Shown here: piece after piece, positions 1 through 8,837 of the stretch
Layout of the letters: each line of letters opens with the position of its first letter
Numbering within the stretch: the stretch's first letter is position 1
Assembly: GCF_030161435.1 (NCBI RefSeq)
Contig: NZ_BSSV01000006.1
Location: 186,001-250,000 of the forward strand
Length of the DNA: 64,000 bases
From: Thalassotalea loyana
GTDB lineage: Bacteria > Pseudomonadota > Gammaproteobacteria > Enterobacterales > Alteromonadaceae
Direction: 5' to 3'
Position numbers and translations under genes: made by a program
The notes under the pieces: model-generated
Seen by the model: the letters and a program-made list of their open reading frames with translations, nothing else
Database searches by the model: none
Told to the model about the DNA's origin: nothing

Positions 1-1
1 A

Positions 2-559
2 GAAATCGCAGGTGTTGACTTCAGCGTTGTGTATGACTTTGAAACATCATTTGGTGACTTCGACTTTACGGCAAATGCCGCAAACTTAACTAAATTTAAC
101 CAAGAGGCAGATCCTATTTCTGCTCAGTTAATTGCAGCGCAAGAAGCCGGAGATCCGTCAGTACCTGCAGATAGAACAGTCGCTGGCGCTGGTGATTTAA
201 TCAAGCAAAATGGCAGACCAGAATGGCGTGCTCGTGTATCACTTGATTGGGATTACAACAACTGGGGTGCAGGCATCAGCGCTAACTATATTAGTGACGT
301 TATTGATACCAGTACAACAGCCACGGTTGATGATGAAGTCATTGAATTACCGGTAGACAGTTTTACGCGTGTAAACGTGTACGCAGATTACAGCTTTGAC
401 GGCAACGATGTATTAAGCGGCAGTAGAGTGCGTATTGGCGTAAGAAACATTGGAGATGAAGAGCCGCCATTAGCCGATGAGCTAGCTCATGGTTACTTTG
501 GTGCCCTGCACTCTAACAGAGGTCGCTATATTTATATGAACTTTAGTGCTTCATTCTAA
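2..559 (+). CDS. TonB-dependent receptor, C-terminal end (5' truncated)
   Basis: The reading frame is open from the left edge of the window, so only the last 185 residues or so of a longer protein are present. Alternating polar and hydrophobic stretches, the segment VRIGVRNIGDEEPP and the terminal residues YIYMNFSASF, ending in phenylalanine, are typical of the last strands of a TonB-dependent outer-membrane receptor barrel. Such receptors import iron chelates, vitamins or oligosaccharides using TonB energy. The substrate cannot be read from this fragment. The neighbouring secreted carboxypeptidase-like gene might hint at peptide use, but that is only inference. A hairpin terminator follows. 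Confidence 0.8.
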   Translation, partial: EIAGVDFSVVYDFETSFGDFDFTANAANLTKFNQEADPISAQLIAAQEAGDPSVPADRTVAGAGDLIKQNGRPEWRARVSLDWDYNNWGAGISANYISDVIDTSTTATVDDEVIELPVDSFTRVNVYADYSFDGNDVLSGSRVRIGVRNIGDEEPPLADELAHGYFGALHSNRGRYIYMNFSASF

Positions 560-602
560 TTAAACATAATTAGGATGGTACAAAGCGAATAGCTCAAGGA
601 TA

Positions 603-632
603 ATGGCTCGACTTTCGAGCCATTTTTATTTT
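603..632 (+). terminator. Rho-independent terminator after the receptor gene
   Basis: A nine-base stem (ATGGCTCGA / TCGAGCCAT) with a three-base loop is followed by a T-rich tract. It sits 44 bases after the receptor stop and separates it from the next gene. Confidence 0.8.
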
Positions 633-651
633 TCATTTAGAGTAAATCATC

Positions 652-1770
652 ATGTATCGATTTATATTATTTTCAATTTTATTATTTTGCAGTGATACCG
701 TATTCAGCTGCGAATTTTCAAATATCAGTTTCGATAAAAACTTTTCAGGTGGGAGATTCACGTCCTGTCAGGAGCTCGACAAGAATCGTTTCTTATTAAC
801 GTTAAGACCAGAAAATACACCAATCAATAACAGTCCGTGGTATGCCTTTAAAGTCAAAGCAAAAACACCGGAACGAATCGATGTAGTCTTGCAAGTAGAA
901 GGTGGTGATCATCGTTACCCGCCTAAAATGAGTAAGAATGGCCTAAACTGGCGTTTAATTGAGCATCATATTAGCCAAGATAAGATGATGTTTTCGATCG
1001 ACGTAGTTCAAGAGCCTACATGGATTTCTGCACAAGAGATATTATCAAATGAAGATTATGTTAATTGGGGTAAGAGTTTAGCCTCGGTATACGATATCAC
1101 GCATGACATTCAGGGTTGGTCAGTGCAAGAGAGACCGCTTTATAAATTGGTGCATCATGGCAAAGGCAAAGAGTGGCTAGTGATACTTGGTCGACAACAC
1201 CCACCTGAAGTCACAGGTGCACTGGCATTACTACCATTCTCAGAAACGGTGCTTTGTGATATTCCAATCGCCAACAAGTTTAGAGAGCGCTTTAATATTG
1301 TGATTTTCCCAAACCTTAACCCTGATGGCGTTTATATGGGAAACTGGCGTCACAATGCCAATGGCGTCGATTTAAATAGAGATTGGAAAGCATTTAAGCA
1401 ACCTGAGGTGGCGACGGTACATAAGTTTCTAGAAACACTCGTAGCCAAAGGAGAGAAAATCTCAATGGCAGTCGACTTTCATTCAACCCACAAAGAAATT
1501 TTCTACACCATGCCACAAGATTACGGTATGGAAAAACCGATGATGGTTGTTGATTGGCTGAACGCACTAGATAAACGCTACCCAAATTTCAGTGTTATTC
1601 AAAGGCCAGGCAATAACCCTAAGAGCGCAGTGTCGAAACAATACTTTGCTGACGTGCATAATATCCATGCCATCACCTATGAAATGGGTGATAAAACTGA
1701 CAGAGAATTTATTACAAAACTCGCGCAAGATGCGGCATTAACGCTGATGGAAACAATGCTTGCATACTAA
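652..1770 (+). CDS. M14-family zinc carboxypeptidase-like protein, secreted
   Basis: A 372-residue protein with a likely N-terminal signal peptide (residues 1-20, ending FSC). The M14 metallopeptidase pattern is visible: H183-x2-E186 in GRQHPPE, the substrate-binding stretch NPDGVYMGNWRHNANGVDLN around 222-242, the third zinc ligand H277 in DFHS, and a candidate catalytic glutamate E344 in YEMGD. Such enzymes remove C-terminal residues or act on peptidoglycan peptides. The residues before about 130 probably form the small beta domain seen in cytosolic-carboxypeptidase-like members. The exact substrate is unknown. It is monocistronic, between two hairpins. Confidence 0.8.
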   Translation: MYRFILFSILLFCSDTVFSCEFSNISFDKNFSGGRFTSCQELDKNRFLLTLRPENTPINNSPWYAFKVKAKTPERIDVVLQVEGGDHRYPPKMSKNGLNWRLIEHHISQDKMMFSIDVVQEPTWISAQEILSNEDYVNWGKSLASVYDITHDIQGWSVQERPLYKLVHHGKGKEWLVILGRQHPPEVTGALALLPFSETVLCDIPIANKFRERFNIVIFPNLNPDGVYMGNWRHNANGVDLNRDWKAFKQPEVATVHKFLETLVAKGEKISMAVDFHSTHKEIFYTMPQDYGMEKPMMVVDWLNALDKRYPNFSVIQRPGNNPKSAVSKQYFADVHNIHAITYEMGDKTDREFITKLAQDAALTLMETMLAY

Positions 1771-1790
1771 AGTCGCGCCTTAATTAAGAA

Positions 1791-1821
1791 AAGTGCTTCC
1801 AACAACCTGTTGTAAGCACTT
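1791..1821 (+). terminator. Hairpin after the carboxypeptidase gene
   Basis: AAGTGCTT (1791-1798) pairs with AAGCACTT (1814-1821), with additional inner pairing ACAAC/TTGT. The downstream tract is T-poor (ATCCCCTTCC), so termination strength is doubtful. Confidence 0.45.
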
Positions 1822-2014
1822 ATCCCCTTCCCTATATCCCTTCCATATATCAATAGTAACAAATCAAAACAGAGCAACAGCGCTCGAGAAGTATATCCAG
1901 TGTTGTAGATGAAACGAGATCAAAGAAGTGAAGGATTGCTCGTGAGTGAGCGAAAAACAAATAGTCGTGGGTTGAAGAGATAGAAAAGAAAAACAGTGAA
2001 CAGATTTAAAGAGA

Positions 2015-2053
2015 AACGCTGTGATCAAGCAGGAACAACATAATCACAGCGTT
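2015..2053 (-). terminator. Inverted repeat downstream of the 57-residue gene
   Basis: AACGCTGTGAT (2015-2025) and ATCACAGCGTT (2043-2053) form a perfect 11-bp inverted repeat with a 17-base loop. It begins six bases beyond the stop codon of the small minus-strand gene. The T tract on that strand is short (TCTCTTT), so it may be a weak terminator or an mRNA-stabilising hairpin. Confidence 0.5.
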
Positions 2054-2058
2054 AGCTT

Positions 2059-2232
2059 TTAGTTGTAACCCAATACATAAAATGGCGTAACTGGTTCAAT
2101 GATCTTTTCATGAGGAACTTTATCAGAACCCGACTTACTTTTTGTATCCAATACTTTAGAGACATCTGCATTATGTTGATGTTGTGCTAATTGACGTTGA
2201 TTAACGTGGCTTTGCGTACTTAGTTGATTCAT
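2059..2232 (-). CDS. Small hypothetical protein, 57 residues
   Basis: This short minus-strand frame has ATG at 2232 and TAA at 2059. The product begins MNQLSTQSHVNQ and ends TPFYVLGYN; it is hydrophilic, rich in Gln, His and Ser, with no signal peptide or membrane segment. The start is supported by a strong ribosome-binding site (AAAGGGGAAGG, four bases before the ATG), and an 11-bp inverted repeat follows the stop. These two signals make it more likely than chance to be a real gene. No family is recognised and no function is proposed. It stands alone between two plus-strand genes. Confidence 0.55.
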   Translation of the reverse strand: MNQLSTQSHVNQRQLAQHQHNADVSKVLDTKSKSGSDKVPHEKIIEPVTPFYVLGYN

Positions 2233-2532
2233 TTGCCTTCCCCTTTGTTCGTGACAAAACCACTATGCAATAGCAAAAGTAAATTAAACATAAACAAAAT
2301 TGGTTAGGCCCATAACTCAATGTTATTGGTCATAGCTTTCGATAACAAAAACGAAGGAAAGTCGACGTTTTACGCGAATAATGCTTGAATAAACCAATAC
2401 TGCATAACCTTCAGTTATACCCTTAATTCGTTTTGTCATTCGCTTTAGCTAACTAGTTTATTCAGTATGTTGAATGTAAACTGAATCTAATTCCGCATTC
2501 GACTTCAGGTAGTCCAATTAAAAGGGTTAAAA
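2233..2532. other. Gene-free spacer upstream of ggt
   Basis: About 300 bases between the divergent small gene and ggt. It must carry both promoters, but no clear consensus pair was picked out. No coding frame or strong repeat was seen. Confidence 0.5.
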
Positions 2533-4299
2533 ATGCAAAAGATTACCAAACTTTTCAATACGAGATATGTTTTAGCGGGTTTATTGACCTTTAGCGTTAT
2601 TTCTCCTTCACTCACCGTTAATGCTCATGGTCATGTTGATGAAAGCGCCGCTGTTATTCGATACGACACAATACATCACCCTGTCTTAGGTAAGCACGGT
2701 ATGGTGTCGAGTCAAAGAGAGCTTGCTAGCCAAATAGGTGCAGACATTCTATCTAAAGGCGGTAACGCAGTTGATGCTGCCGTTGCAACAGGCATAGCGC
2801 TAGCGGTTACCTTGCCAAGAGCAGGTAACCTTGGTGGCGGTGGCTTTATGTTAGTTCATCTTGCAGACAAGCAAGAGACTGTTGCAATTGATTATCGCGA
2901 AATGGCACCAAGTGCGGCTCATAGAGACATGTACTTAGACGAAAAAGGTAATGTTAATAATCAAGTGGCACGTTTTAGCCATGCATCATCAGGTGTTCCA
3001 GGTACCGTGGCTGGTTTAGCCCATGCGTTGAAGAAATACGGAACGATGAGCTGGGCACAAGTAGTTGAGCCTTCTATTGCCCTAGCTGAGCAGGGAATTT
3101 TAGTCTCCTATGATTTATCAGAAAACTTAAAAAGCCGAAAAGCTTGGCTTACAGCAAACCCTGCCACAGCAAAAGCTTATTACAAAAACAACAAGGTTCC
3201 CTATGAAGCTGGCGAGATCCTTATTCAACCTGATTTAGCCAAAACCTTAAAACGACTTGCTAAGTTTGGCCCAGAGGAATTCTACACGGGTAAAACGGCA
3301 CAGCTCATTGCCAAAGATATGAAAAAGCATGGCGGCTTAATTACCCTCGAAGATTTGGCCAACTATAAAGTTGCAGAACGAGAAGTCGTAAAAACCACCT
3401 ACCGCGGCTATGACGTTATTTCTATGCCACCAACAAGCTCTGGTGGAGTGCATGTCGCTCAAATGCTGAATATATTAGAACACTACCCCGTTAAAGAACA
3501 TGGTTTTGGTAGCGCCAAAAACATTCACCTTCTGAGTGAAGCAATGAAGTTGGCCTATGCTGATAGAAGCAAATACCTGGGCGATCCCGATCATTTTGAC
3601 GTGCCTGTAAAAGGCCTTACAAGTAAAGATTACGCGAAAGAGTTAACGGGCAAAATATCACTCACCAAAGCAACACCTTCAAGTCAGATTAATCCTGGTA
3701 ACCCTGCCCCTTATGAGAGCCCTGACACAACCCATTTTTCAGTAATGGACAAATATGGTAATGCCGTTTCTAACACCTACACATTAAATTTTTCTTACGG
3801 TTCAGGTATCGTTATTCCTGGTACGGGGATCCTAATGAACAATGAAATGGATGACTTTTCTTCTAAGCCCGGTGTACCTAATGGATTCGGCTTGATTGGA
3901 GGTGAAGCTAATTCAATTCAACCAACAAAGCGCCCATTAAGTTCAATGACACCATCAATGATCTTAAAAGACGGTAAGCCTTATGTTGTTGTTGGTAGCC
4001 CTGGTGGTAGCCGAATCATTACCACAGTACTGCAAGTAATTGTGAATATCATTGACCACGACATGGGGATAGCACAAGCCGTTCACGCACCTCGTATCCA
4101 TCATCAGTGGCTCCCTGATGTGTTGCAATTAGAACCAGGCTTTAGCCCTGACACCATTGAGCTGCTTAAAATGAAAGGCCAAAATGTAGAGCCAAGCAAG
4201 ACCATGGGTAGCGTGCAAACGATCATGTTCAAAGATGGTTACTTTTATGGCGCATCTGATCCTCGACGACCAGGTGCAGGTACTATTCCAGCAAAGTAA
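2533..4299 (+). CDS. ggt: Gamma-glutamyltransferase (glutathione hydrolase)
   Basis: A 588-residue member of the N-terminal nucleophile hydrolases that cleaves gamma-glutamyl bonds of glutathione in the periplasm. Residues 1-32 form a signal peptide ending NAHG. The precursor is normally cut autocatalytically into large and small subunits just before the nucleophilic threonine, here T399 in DTTHFSV. Other family landmarks are the glycine-rich NLGGGGFM near 99-106, SGGVHV near 303-308, and the small-subunit segments NNEMDDF and PLSSMTPS (oxyanion and substrate-binding region). Length matches the family (E. coli 580). It is monocistronic, with a strong terminator after it. Confidence 0.95.
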   Translation: MQKITKLFNTRYVLAGLLTFSVISPSLTVNAHGHVDESAAVIRYDTIHHPVLGKHGMVSSQRELASQIGADILSKGGNAVDAAVATGIALAVTLPRAGNLGGGGFMLVHLADKQETVAIDYREMAPSAAHRDMYLDEKGNVNNQVARFSHASSGVPGTVAGLAHALKKYGTMSWAQVVEPSIALAEQGILVSYDLSENLKSRKAWLTANPATAKAYYKNNKVPYEAGEILIQPDLAKTLKRLAKFGPEEFYTGKTAQLIAKDMKKHGGLITLEDLANYKVAEREVVKTTYRGYDVISMPPTSSGGVHVAQMLNILEHYPVKEHGFGSAKNIHLLSEAMKLAYADRSKYLGDPDHFDVPVKGLTSKDYAKELTGKISLTKATPSSQINPGNPAPYESPDTTHFSVMDKYGNAVSNTYTLNFSYGSGIVIPGTGILMNNEMDDFSSKPGVPNGFGLIGGEANSIQPTKRPLSSMTPSMILKDGKPYVVVGSPGGSRIITTVLQVIVNIIDHDMGIAQAVHAPRIHHQWLPDVLQLEPGFSPDTIELLKMKGQNVEPSKTMGSVQTIMFKDGYFYGASDPRRPGAGTIPAK

Positions 4300-4332
4300 T
4301 CGAAGCACATTATCAACTTCCAATGATTGACG

Positions 4333-4363
4333 AAAGCCCAACTTAATGAGTTGGGCTTTTTAT
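4333..4363 (+). terminator. Strong bidirectional terminator after ggt
   Basis: AAAGCCCAACT and AGTTGGGCTTT form an 11-bp stem with a five-base loop, flanked by A and T tracts, so it can work on either strand. Confidence 0.9.
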
Positions 4364-4618
4364 TAATAGGCAATGTTAATTCAGATTCCATAAAATTGCC
4401 TCTGAATGATACTAACAGCCAATAAATCCCTCTTTTAAATAAAACAGAGAATGCTAAAGTCTCTTGTACAATGATATCTAGTAATCAGCTGTAGTAGCTC
4501 ATATCTGATCTGACGGTTATGCTTGATAAGGTTAGACATAATCTGACAGGCAGTTATGGGCGAAATAGAGACCTTCAATTCTTCTTCATTTCGCTCTCTT
4601 TTCACTCCTAATAGTACT
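4364..4618. other. Spacer between convergent ggt and the DMT exporter gene
   Basis: No coding frame is credible here. A loose inverted repeat (GCGAAAT near 4560 and ATTTCGC near 4590) may form a weak hairpin after the exporter gene on the minus strand. Confidence 0.4.
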
Positions 4619-5575
4619 TTACTTGCTGCCTGCGCAGCTAAGATTGCTTCGTTTCATTACAGCTAATTGAATTTTTTTCCATAAGCGGCCATCAATTGCT
4701 GATAGCCCGAGTGCAATGAGTCCCATTCCTAAAAAATGTATTGCAGTTAAAGACTCATTCAAGAAAAGTGAACCAAGCAGTATTGCGGAAATAGGTATTA
4801 GCATCGTGACTAACAATAGGTTTGTAGCGCCGGCTAATTCTAAAATCCTAAAATAAAGCACATAAGCTATAGCGGTAGAGAAAATTGCAAGACAAATAAC
4901 AGCACCCCATGTATTTGTGTTTATGTCTTGTACATTGACTGGACCATCAATAAACAATGTTACAGGAATTAATATGAATGTTGACGCAGTTACTTGACCT
5001 GCTGCGGTTATGATTGGGTTAATTTTCATCGATTTGAATCTTCTACCATATACTCCCGCAAAGGCGTAAGATATTGTTGCTATTACAATTGCAATTTGCG
5101 CTAACAACTTACCTTCGCCACCGAATGTAGGTACGCCTATCATAACGACCACGCCAGTTAATCCGATTCCTGCACCGATGATTTTTAATATAGAAGGACG
5201 CTCATCGGGTAGCATAATGCCCGCGATAATGACAGTAAATATAGGTGTTGCGGCATTGAGAATTGATGCAATTCCAGAGGCTACTTGAGTTTGTCCCCAC
5301 GCAATTAACACAAATGGAACAACATTGTTCAATAACCCAATCGCAACAAATGAAATCCAAACTTTCATTTGTTTTGGCGGACGGTGCCCCAGAATAAAAG
5401 CTATTCCCCATAAAATGATTGCGGCTATGGCAACTCTAAGCGTAACAATTGTGAATGGAGGTAATTCATTAACCGCTACACCGACAAAAAAGAAGGAGCC
5501 GCCCCACAATACAGAAAGAATGATGAGCATTGCCCATACTTTAAAGCTCATTGTATGGCTGATGGATGTTGTCAT
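4619..5575 (-). CDS. EamA/DMT-superfamily transporter
   Basis: A 318-residue inner-membrane protein with about ten hydrophobic segments arranged as two EamA repeats of five helices, the signature of the drug/metabolite transporter superfamily. The first repeat opens with LWGGSFFFVGVAVNELPP, and the second ends in GLIALGLSAIDGR. Members export amino acids, nucleobases or other metabolites by proton antiport; the substrate cannot be read from sequence. It is transcribed divergently from the alkylation-repair gene about 180 bases away. The C-terminal 15 residues are basic and cytoplasmic. Confidence 0.85.
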   Translation of the reverse strand: MTTSISHTMSFKVWAMLIILSVLWGGSFFFVGVAVNELPPFTIVTLRVAIAAIILWGIAFILGHRPPKQMKVWISFVAIGLLNNVVPFVLIAWGQTQVASGIASILNAATPIFTVIIAGIMLPDERPSILKIIGAGIGLTGVVVMIGVPTFGGEGKLLAQIAIVIATISYAFAGVYGRRFKSMKINPIITAAGQVTASTFILIPVTLFIDGPVNVQDINTNTWGAVICLAIFSTAIAYVLYFRILELAGATNLLLVTMLIPISAILLGSLFLNESLTAIHFLGMGLIALGLSAIDGRLWKKIQLAVMKRSNLSCAGSK

Positions 5576-5755
5576 AGTTAGTTTAACCCTAAGAGATAAT
5601 AATTACTTTCAAGACTAACTATTGCTTCAATTTCAAAACATCCGAATATTGCTAATTATTGCAAATAAAAAACTATAGAAAAAATAATTTCTTAGCAAGA
5701 TTCAGATGTTTTCCGCAGTTTTTATATGATTAGATAGTATTCGACAGGTTAATTG

Positions 5756-6841
5756 ATGAGAAGGGTTATGCCAGATTTATCTGAACGTAAAATGAGAAAA
5801 GCGGTAGCACGAAGAGATAACGCCTTTGATGGGCAATTTTTCTACGGAGTAGTTACTACTGGGGTATTCTGCTTTCCATCATGTTCAACTAAATCACCAA
5901 ATCCTGAAAACTTGAGATTTTTCTTCAGTACAGAGTCAGCAATGAAGGCAGGTTTTCGCCCTTGCAAACGTTGTTCTCCCTCAAAGCAAAGTGACCGAAC
6001 AGGTTCAATGATTGAAGTTGCTCGGCACATTGAAAACCATTTCGAAGAAAAAATTACTTTAGCTCAACTAAGTACTGTAGCCAATCTTTCATCTTCTAGA
6101 TTACAGCGAGTATTTAAAGAAATGTTCGGTGTATCGCCAAAGGAATATCAAGATGCTGTGCGTATGAGAAAATTCAAGCGCTCGTTAAAAAGTGGTGAAG
6201 GAATTACGAAAGCTATTTACTCATCGGGGTTTGGTTCAATCAGTCGTATCTATGGTGAGGAAGCTCGGCACATAGGCATGACACCCAAAGCATACAGAGC
6301 TGGTGGTGAAGGAGAAGTCATTCATTACGCTTGCAGAAAAAGCGTTATCGGCAACATGATAATGGCAGCGACAAAAAAAGGAGTATGTTCAGTACAATTT
6401 GGAGAAGATGAAGAAGCACTAGTTAACATGCTATCTAAAGAGTTTCCTAAAGCCCAATTAGTACATTCTGAAGCACAGAACGCCCCAGAGCTAGATGAAT
6501 GGATGATTGAATTGGATGCTCATATAAGTAGAGATGCACCAAAACCAGATATTCCTCTTGATATTCGAGGAACAGCGTTTCAAATCAAAGTATGGAAATT
6601 TCTGCTTAGTATCAGGGAAGGAGACGTTGCGAGCTATGGTGAAGTTGCCTCTCAAATTGATAATCCTAAAGCTGTTAGAGCAGTAGGAACAGCATGTGGT
6701 AAAAACCCAATAGCAGTGCTTATTCCATGTCACCGCGTGCTCAGGGGAGATGGCTCCCTCGGTGGTTATCGTTGGGGTATAGCACGAAAAAGGACGTTAT
6801 TGGACATCGAAAGACGAAAGAAAAAGATAGCAAACGAATAG
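5756..6841 (+). CDS. ada: Ada-type transcription activator and O6-methylguanine-DNA methyltransferase
   Basis: A 361-residue protein with all three Ada parts. The N-terminal zinc domain carries four cysteines C39, C43, C70 and C73, one of which accepts methyl groups from DNA phosphotriesters. An AraC-type helix-turn-helix domain follows (about 85-170, ending GMTPKAYR). The C-terminal methyltransferase carries the active-site PCHRV motif with acceptor C325. In E. coli, methylation of the N-terminal cysteine turns Ada into an activator of alkylation-repair genes. The ATG at 5756 is chosen over the TTG at 5753 because GACAGG lies seven bases upstream of it; an ATG at 5768 is also possible. Confidence 0.92.
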   Translation: MRRVMPDLSERKMRKAVARRDNAFDGQFFYGVVTTGVFCFPSCSTKSPNPENLRFFFSTESAMKAGFRPCKRCSPSKQSDRTGSMIEVARHIENHFEEKITLAQLSTVANLSSSRLQRVFKEMFGVSPKEYQDAVRMRKFKRSLKSGEGITKAIYSSGFGSISRIYGEEARHIGMTPKAYRAGGEGEVIHYACRKSVIGNMIMAATKKGVCSVQFGEDEEALVNMLSKEFPKAQLVHSEAQNAPELDEWMIELDAHISRDAPKPDIPLDIRGTAFQIKVWKFLLSIREGDVASYGEVASQIDNPKAVRAVGTACGKNPIAVLIPCHRVLRGDGSLGGYRWGIARKRTLLDIERRKKKIANE

Positions 6842-6955
6842 ACTGAAGTTGGCAAATCTCTGTAATTTAGTGTTTAGTTTAAACACAACCATATGTTTTT
6901 CCTTCCGCATATGTTTTTTTGCTTTATGTCGCTTAGATAAACACGTACTTATTAA
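6842..6955. other. Spacer after ada
   Basis: Contains TGTTTAGTTTAAACA, a short perfect inverted repeat at about 6871-6885, and two CATATG copies, the second followed by seven T, which could form a weak terminator near 6889-6920. Nothing else was recognised. Confidence 0.35.
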
Positions 6956-7378
6956 TTACAATTTGTCCCCATAGCGACTGACAGGCTTATTGAAAGCCTT
7001 GCCAATGCTGAAATAGTTTATTTTCCTATGATTCAAAGATACTTATAAGAATACGAAGATAAACTTGATAGCATTGAAGCTTCAATCCAGTATTTAGATA
7101 AAAAGTCTTCTATGTCATTAATGAAGTTCGGTAAATACAAAATCAGTAGCTTTGTTAAGTCTTGTGAAAAGGTACTTTTGGGAGGGAATACGGAAGCTAC
7201 TGCAGCTCTAAAACTAACTTTTGTACTAAATATAAAAGTGCATGAGCAAAAAATTAATGTTAGAGGTGGATATTCACCGCTGGTAAAATCGGTTTCTCCA
7301 AACAAAAGTGGCAACTCATTTAAAGTTCAAACTTTCATATCAATATGGCGGTGCATATACGGTATTAGACGATTTTAA
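6956..7378 (+). pseudogene. Possible decayed gene, unknown family
   Basis: One plus-strand frame reads like protein through this stretch (for example RLIESLANAEIVYFPMIQRY, then EYEDKLDSIEASIQYLDKK) but is broken by TAA at 7046-7048, and no start codon with a ribosome-binding site precedes it. Near 7320, shifting frame by one base turns an unconvincing tail into KFKLSYQYGGAYTVLDDF, which again looks protein-like. An in-frame stop plus an apparent frameshift suggest a relic. The family is not recognised. It could also be ordinary non-coding DNA with chance open frames. Confidence 0.35.
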
Positions 7379-7394
7379 ATCAGCCCCCTACAAC

Positions 7395-7419
7395 GAAAAA
7401 ACCTCGCATAGTTGCGAGG
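7395..7419 (-). terminator. Minus-strand terminator
   Basis: CCTCGCA and TGCGAGG form a seven-base stem; on the minus strand it is followed by seven U. It lies beyond the tRNA-Ser terminator and follows the degenerate tRNA 3' end, as though the pair were once a tRNA gene with its own terminator. Confidence 0.7.
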
Positions 7420-7426
7420 CTATCAA

Positions 7427-7448
7427 ATATAGCGGTGAATAGGGATTT
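7427..7448 (-). repeat. Degenerate copy of the tRNA-Ser 3' end
   Basis: Twenty-two bases here match 7569-7591 with one substitution and one missing base. They correspond to the acceptor stem and part of the T arm of the adjacent tRNA-Ser. It is a relic of a second tRNA or an attachment-site-like duplication. Confidence 0.6.
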
Positions 7449-7533
7449 ACAAAATACATCCCTATATTTTGCCATTCGGGCTAGCTTCGCTATTCCAAAT
7501 TGTTCCGTACAATTTGTTGAACCCCAGAAAGCA

Positions 7534-7563
7534 AAAAGCCCGACTCTTTCGAATCGGGCTTTT
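7534..7563 (-). terminator. Terminator of tRNA-Ser
   Basis: AAAAGCCCGA and TCGGGCTTTT pair as a ten-base stem around a ten-base loop, nine bases past the encoded CCA on the minus strand. The symmetry would allow action in both directions. Confidence 0.85.
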
Positions 7564-7571
7564 CTATAATA

Positions 7572-7662
7572 TGGCGGTGAGATAGGGATTTGAACCCTAG
7601 ATGGGCTACAAACCCATGCCGGTTTTCAAGACCGGTGCTTTCGACCACTCAGCCATCTCACC
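7572..7662 (-). tRNA. tRNA-Ser (anticodon UGA)
   Basis: The minus strand reads GGTGAGATGGCTGAGTGGTC at the 5' end and closes with TCTCACCGCCA, so the acceptor stem is complete and CCA is encoded. The anticodon loop is CTTGAAA, giving anticodon TGA (reads UCA and related Ser codons). The long variable arm (CATGGGTTTGTAGCCCATC) and total length of 91 are typical of serine tRNAs. The T loop is GTTCAAATC. Confidence 0.97.
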
Positions 7663-7817
7663 AATTGCTTTAGCTGTCGCTAAAGAACGATGCGAATATT
7701 AAAGTGTCACATTACACTTGTAAAGCCTTATTTTAATAAAAAAATTCGTTTGCTAATTTTTTATACATATTGGCAATCAAACAACCAAAATCCGTTTGAA
7801 ATCACCCCACCATCACT

Positions 7818-8702
7818 TTATTGAGGGTTAATAGGCGTTAGTTTCATCCAAATACTAAAGGTTTCATTTGGCGCTAACGGTTTAATTCCCGTCCCCTGCA
7901 CGCCTTGGTTGGCTAAATTAATTGCATCAGTACAGTGACTTACTGGTTCAATACAAAAGAAGTCTTCATCTTTTGGTGTAAAAATCACAGCGAGTTCACA
8001 AGTGTCGGATGCTTCAATAGTAACGCCTGCATCTAATTCTGGCCACGTAACTTTTGCTTTACCACCAAAACCCGTGAAACCGTTATCCAACTCAACATCA
8101 TTCACTCGCGTCATTTGCTCATTTAACCCTGCAGGAACACTCGTTAGCTGGGTTGGTAAACATTTGTCATCAACCGCCCACATTTGTTTTACATCCGCTG
8201 TCATCGTTGTGTTTGGCGTACGAACAAAATAAGGGTGAAAACCCAAGCCAGCTGGCATCGTCATGTCAGATAAATTTTTAATTGAGATTTCATGATGCAA
8301 ACCTTCATCGCTTAACGTAAAAGTTTGTTGTGCAATATAAGCAAATGGCCAATCTTGCGCCTTACCTTGGTAGGTTAATATCAATTGTTCATCTGACTGA
8401 TGCTTTGCGTCCCACTCACTTTGCCAAGCATGGCCATGAATAGCACTCGTTTCAGGATGAAAATTTAACGGGGTTGTATAGGTCTTATCTTGCCATACGA
8501 ATGTGCCGTTTTTGATACGATTTGAAAATGGCACTAAAGGAAAGTTACTCGCTTCTAATACATGCTTAGCATTTCTCGCATCGCGTAATAGTTGAATCGG
8601 CGCGTTGGGATGATTTAACCAGTTATACGCGACGATACTACCGCCAAGTGAAGGATTAATAATGACTTCAAAATTTGAGTTAGAAAGAGAAATTGTTTGC
8701 AT
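7818..8702 (-). CDS. Aldose 1-epimerase family protein
   Basis: A 294-residue beta-sandwich enzyme of the galactose mutarotase-like superfamily, which interconverts alpha and beta anomers of hexoses. Family landmarks are the FSNRIKNG segment near 58-65, HGHAW near 89-93 (substrate-binding histidine), GFHPYF near 153-158 (second histidine) and a late FCIEPVSH stretch carrying the candidate catalytic glutamate. It is cytosolic, with no signal peptide. There is no galactose operon nearby, so the sugar specificity is not fixed by context; it could equally be a YeaD- or LacX-type member. Confidence 0.87.
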   Translation of the reverse strand: MQTISLSNSNFEVIINPSLGGSIVAYNWLNHPNAPIQLLRDARNAKHVLEASNFPLVPFSNRIKNGTFVWQDKTYTTPLNFHPETSAIHGHAWQSEWDAKHQSDEQLILTYQGKAQDWPFAYIAQQTFTLSDEGLHHEISIKNLSDMTMPAGLGFHPYFVRTPNTTMTADVKQMWAVDDKCLPTQLTSVPAGLNEQMTRVNDVELDNGFTGFGGKAKVTWPELDAGVTIEASDTCELAVIFTPKDEDFFCIEPVSHCTDAINLANQGVQGTGIKPLAPNETFSIWMKLTPINPQ

Positions 8703-8837
8703 ATCAAAGCTTTTGTGATTTTAAGTGGCATTATGATAACAAACAAAATGTAGAAAAGAAGGCCCAATGTTGCCAAGCAATTGTCCGGTATTACAGATTT
8801 TCGTATGGGTTGTTACGAAGAATAAAGTGTTAACTGA

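Noticed and set aside
1909-1983. Plus-strand 24-codon frame starting ATGAAACGAGATC
   Set aside because: Too short, no ribosome-binding site and no downstream signal.
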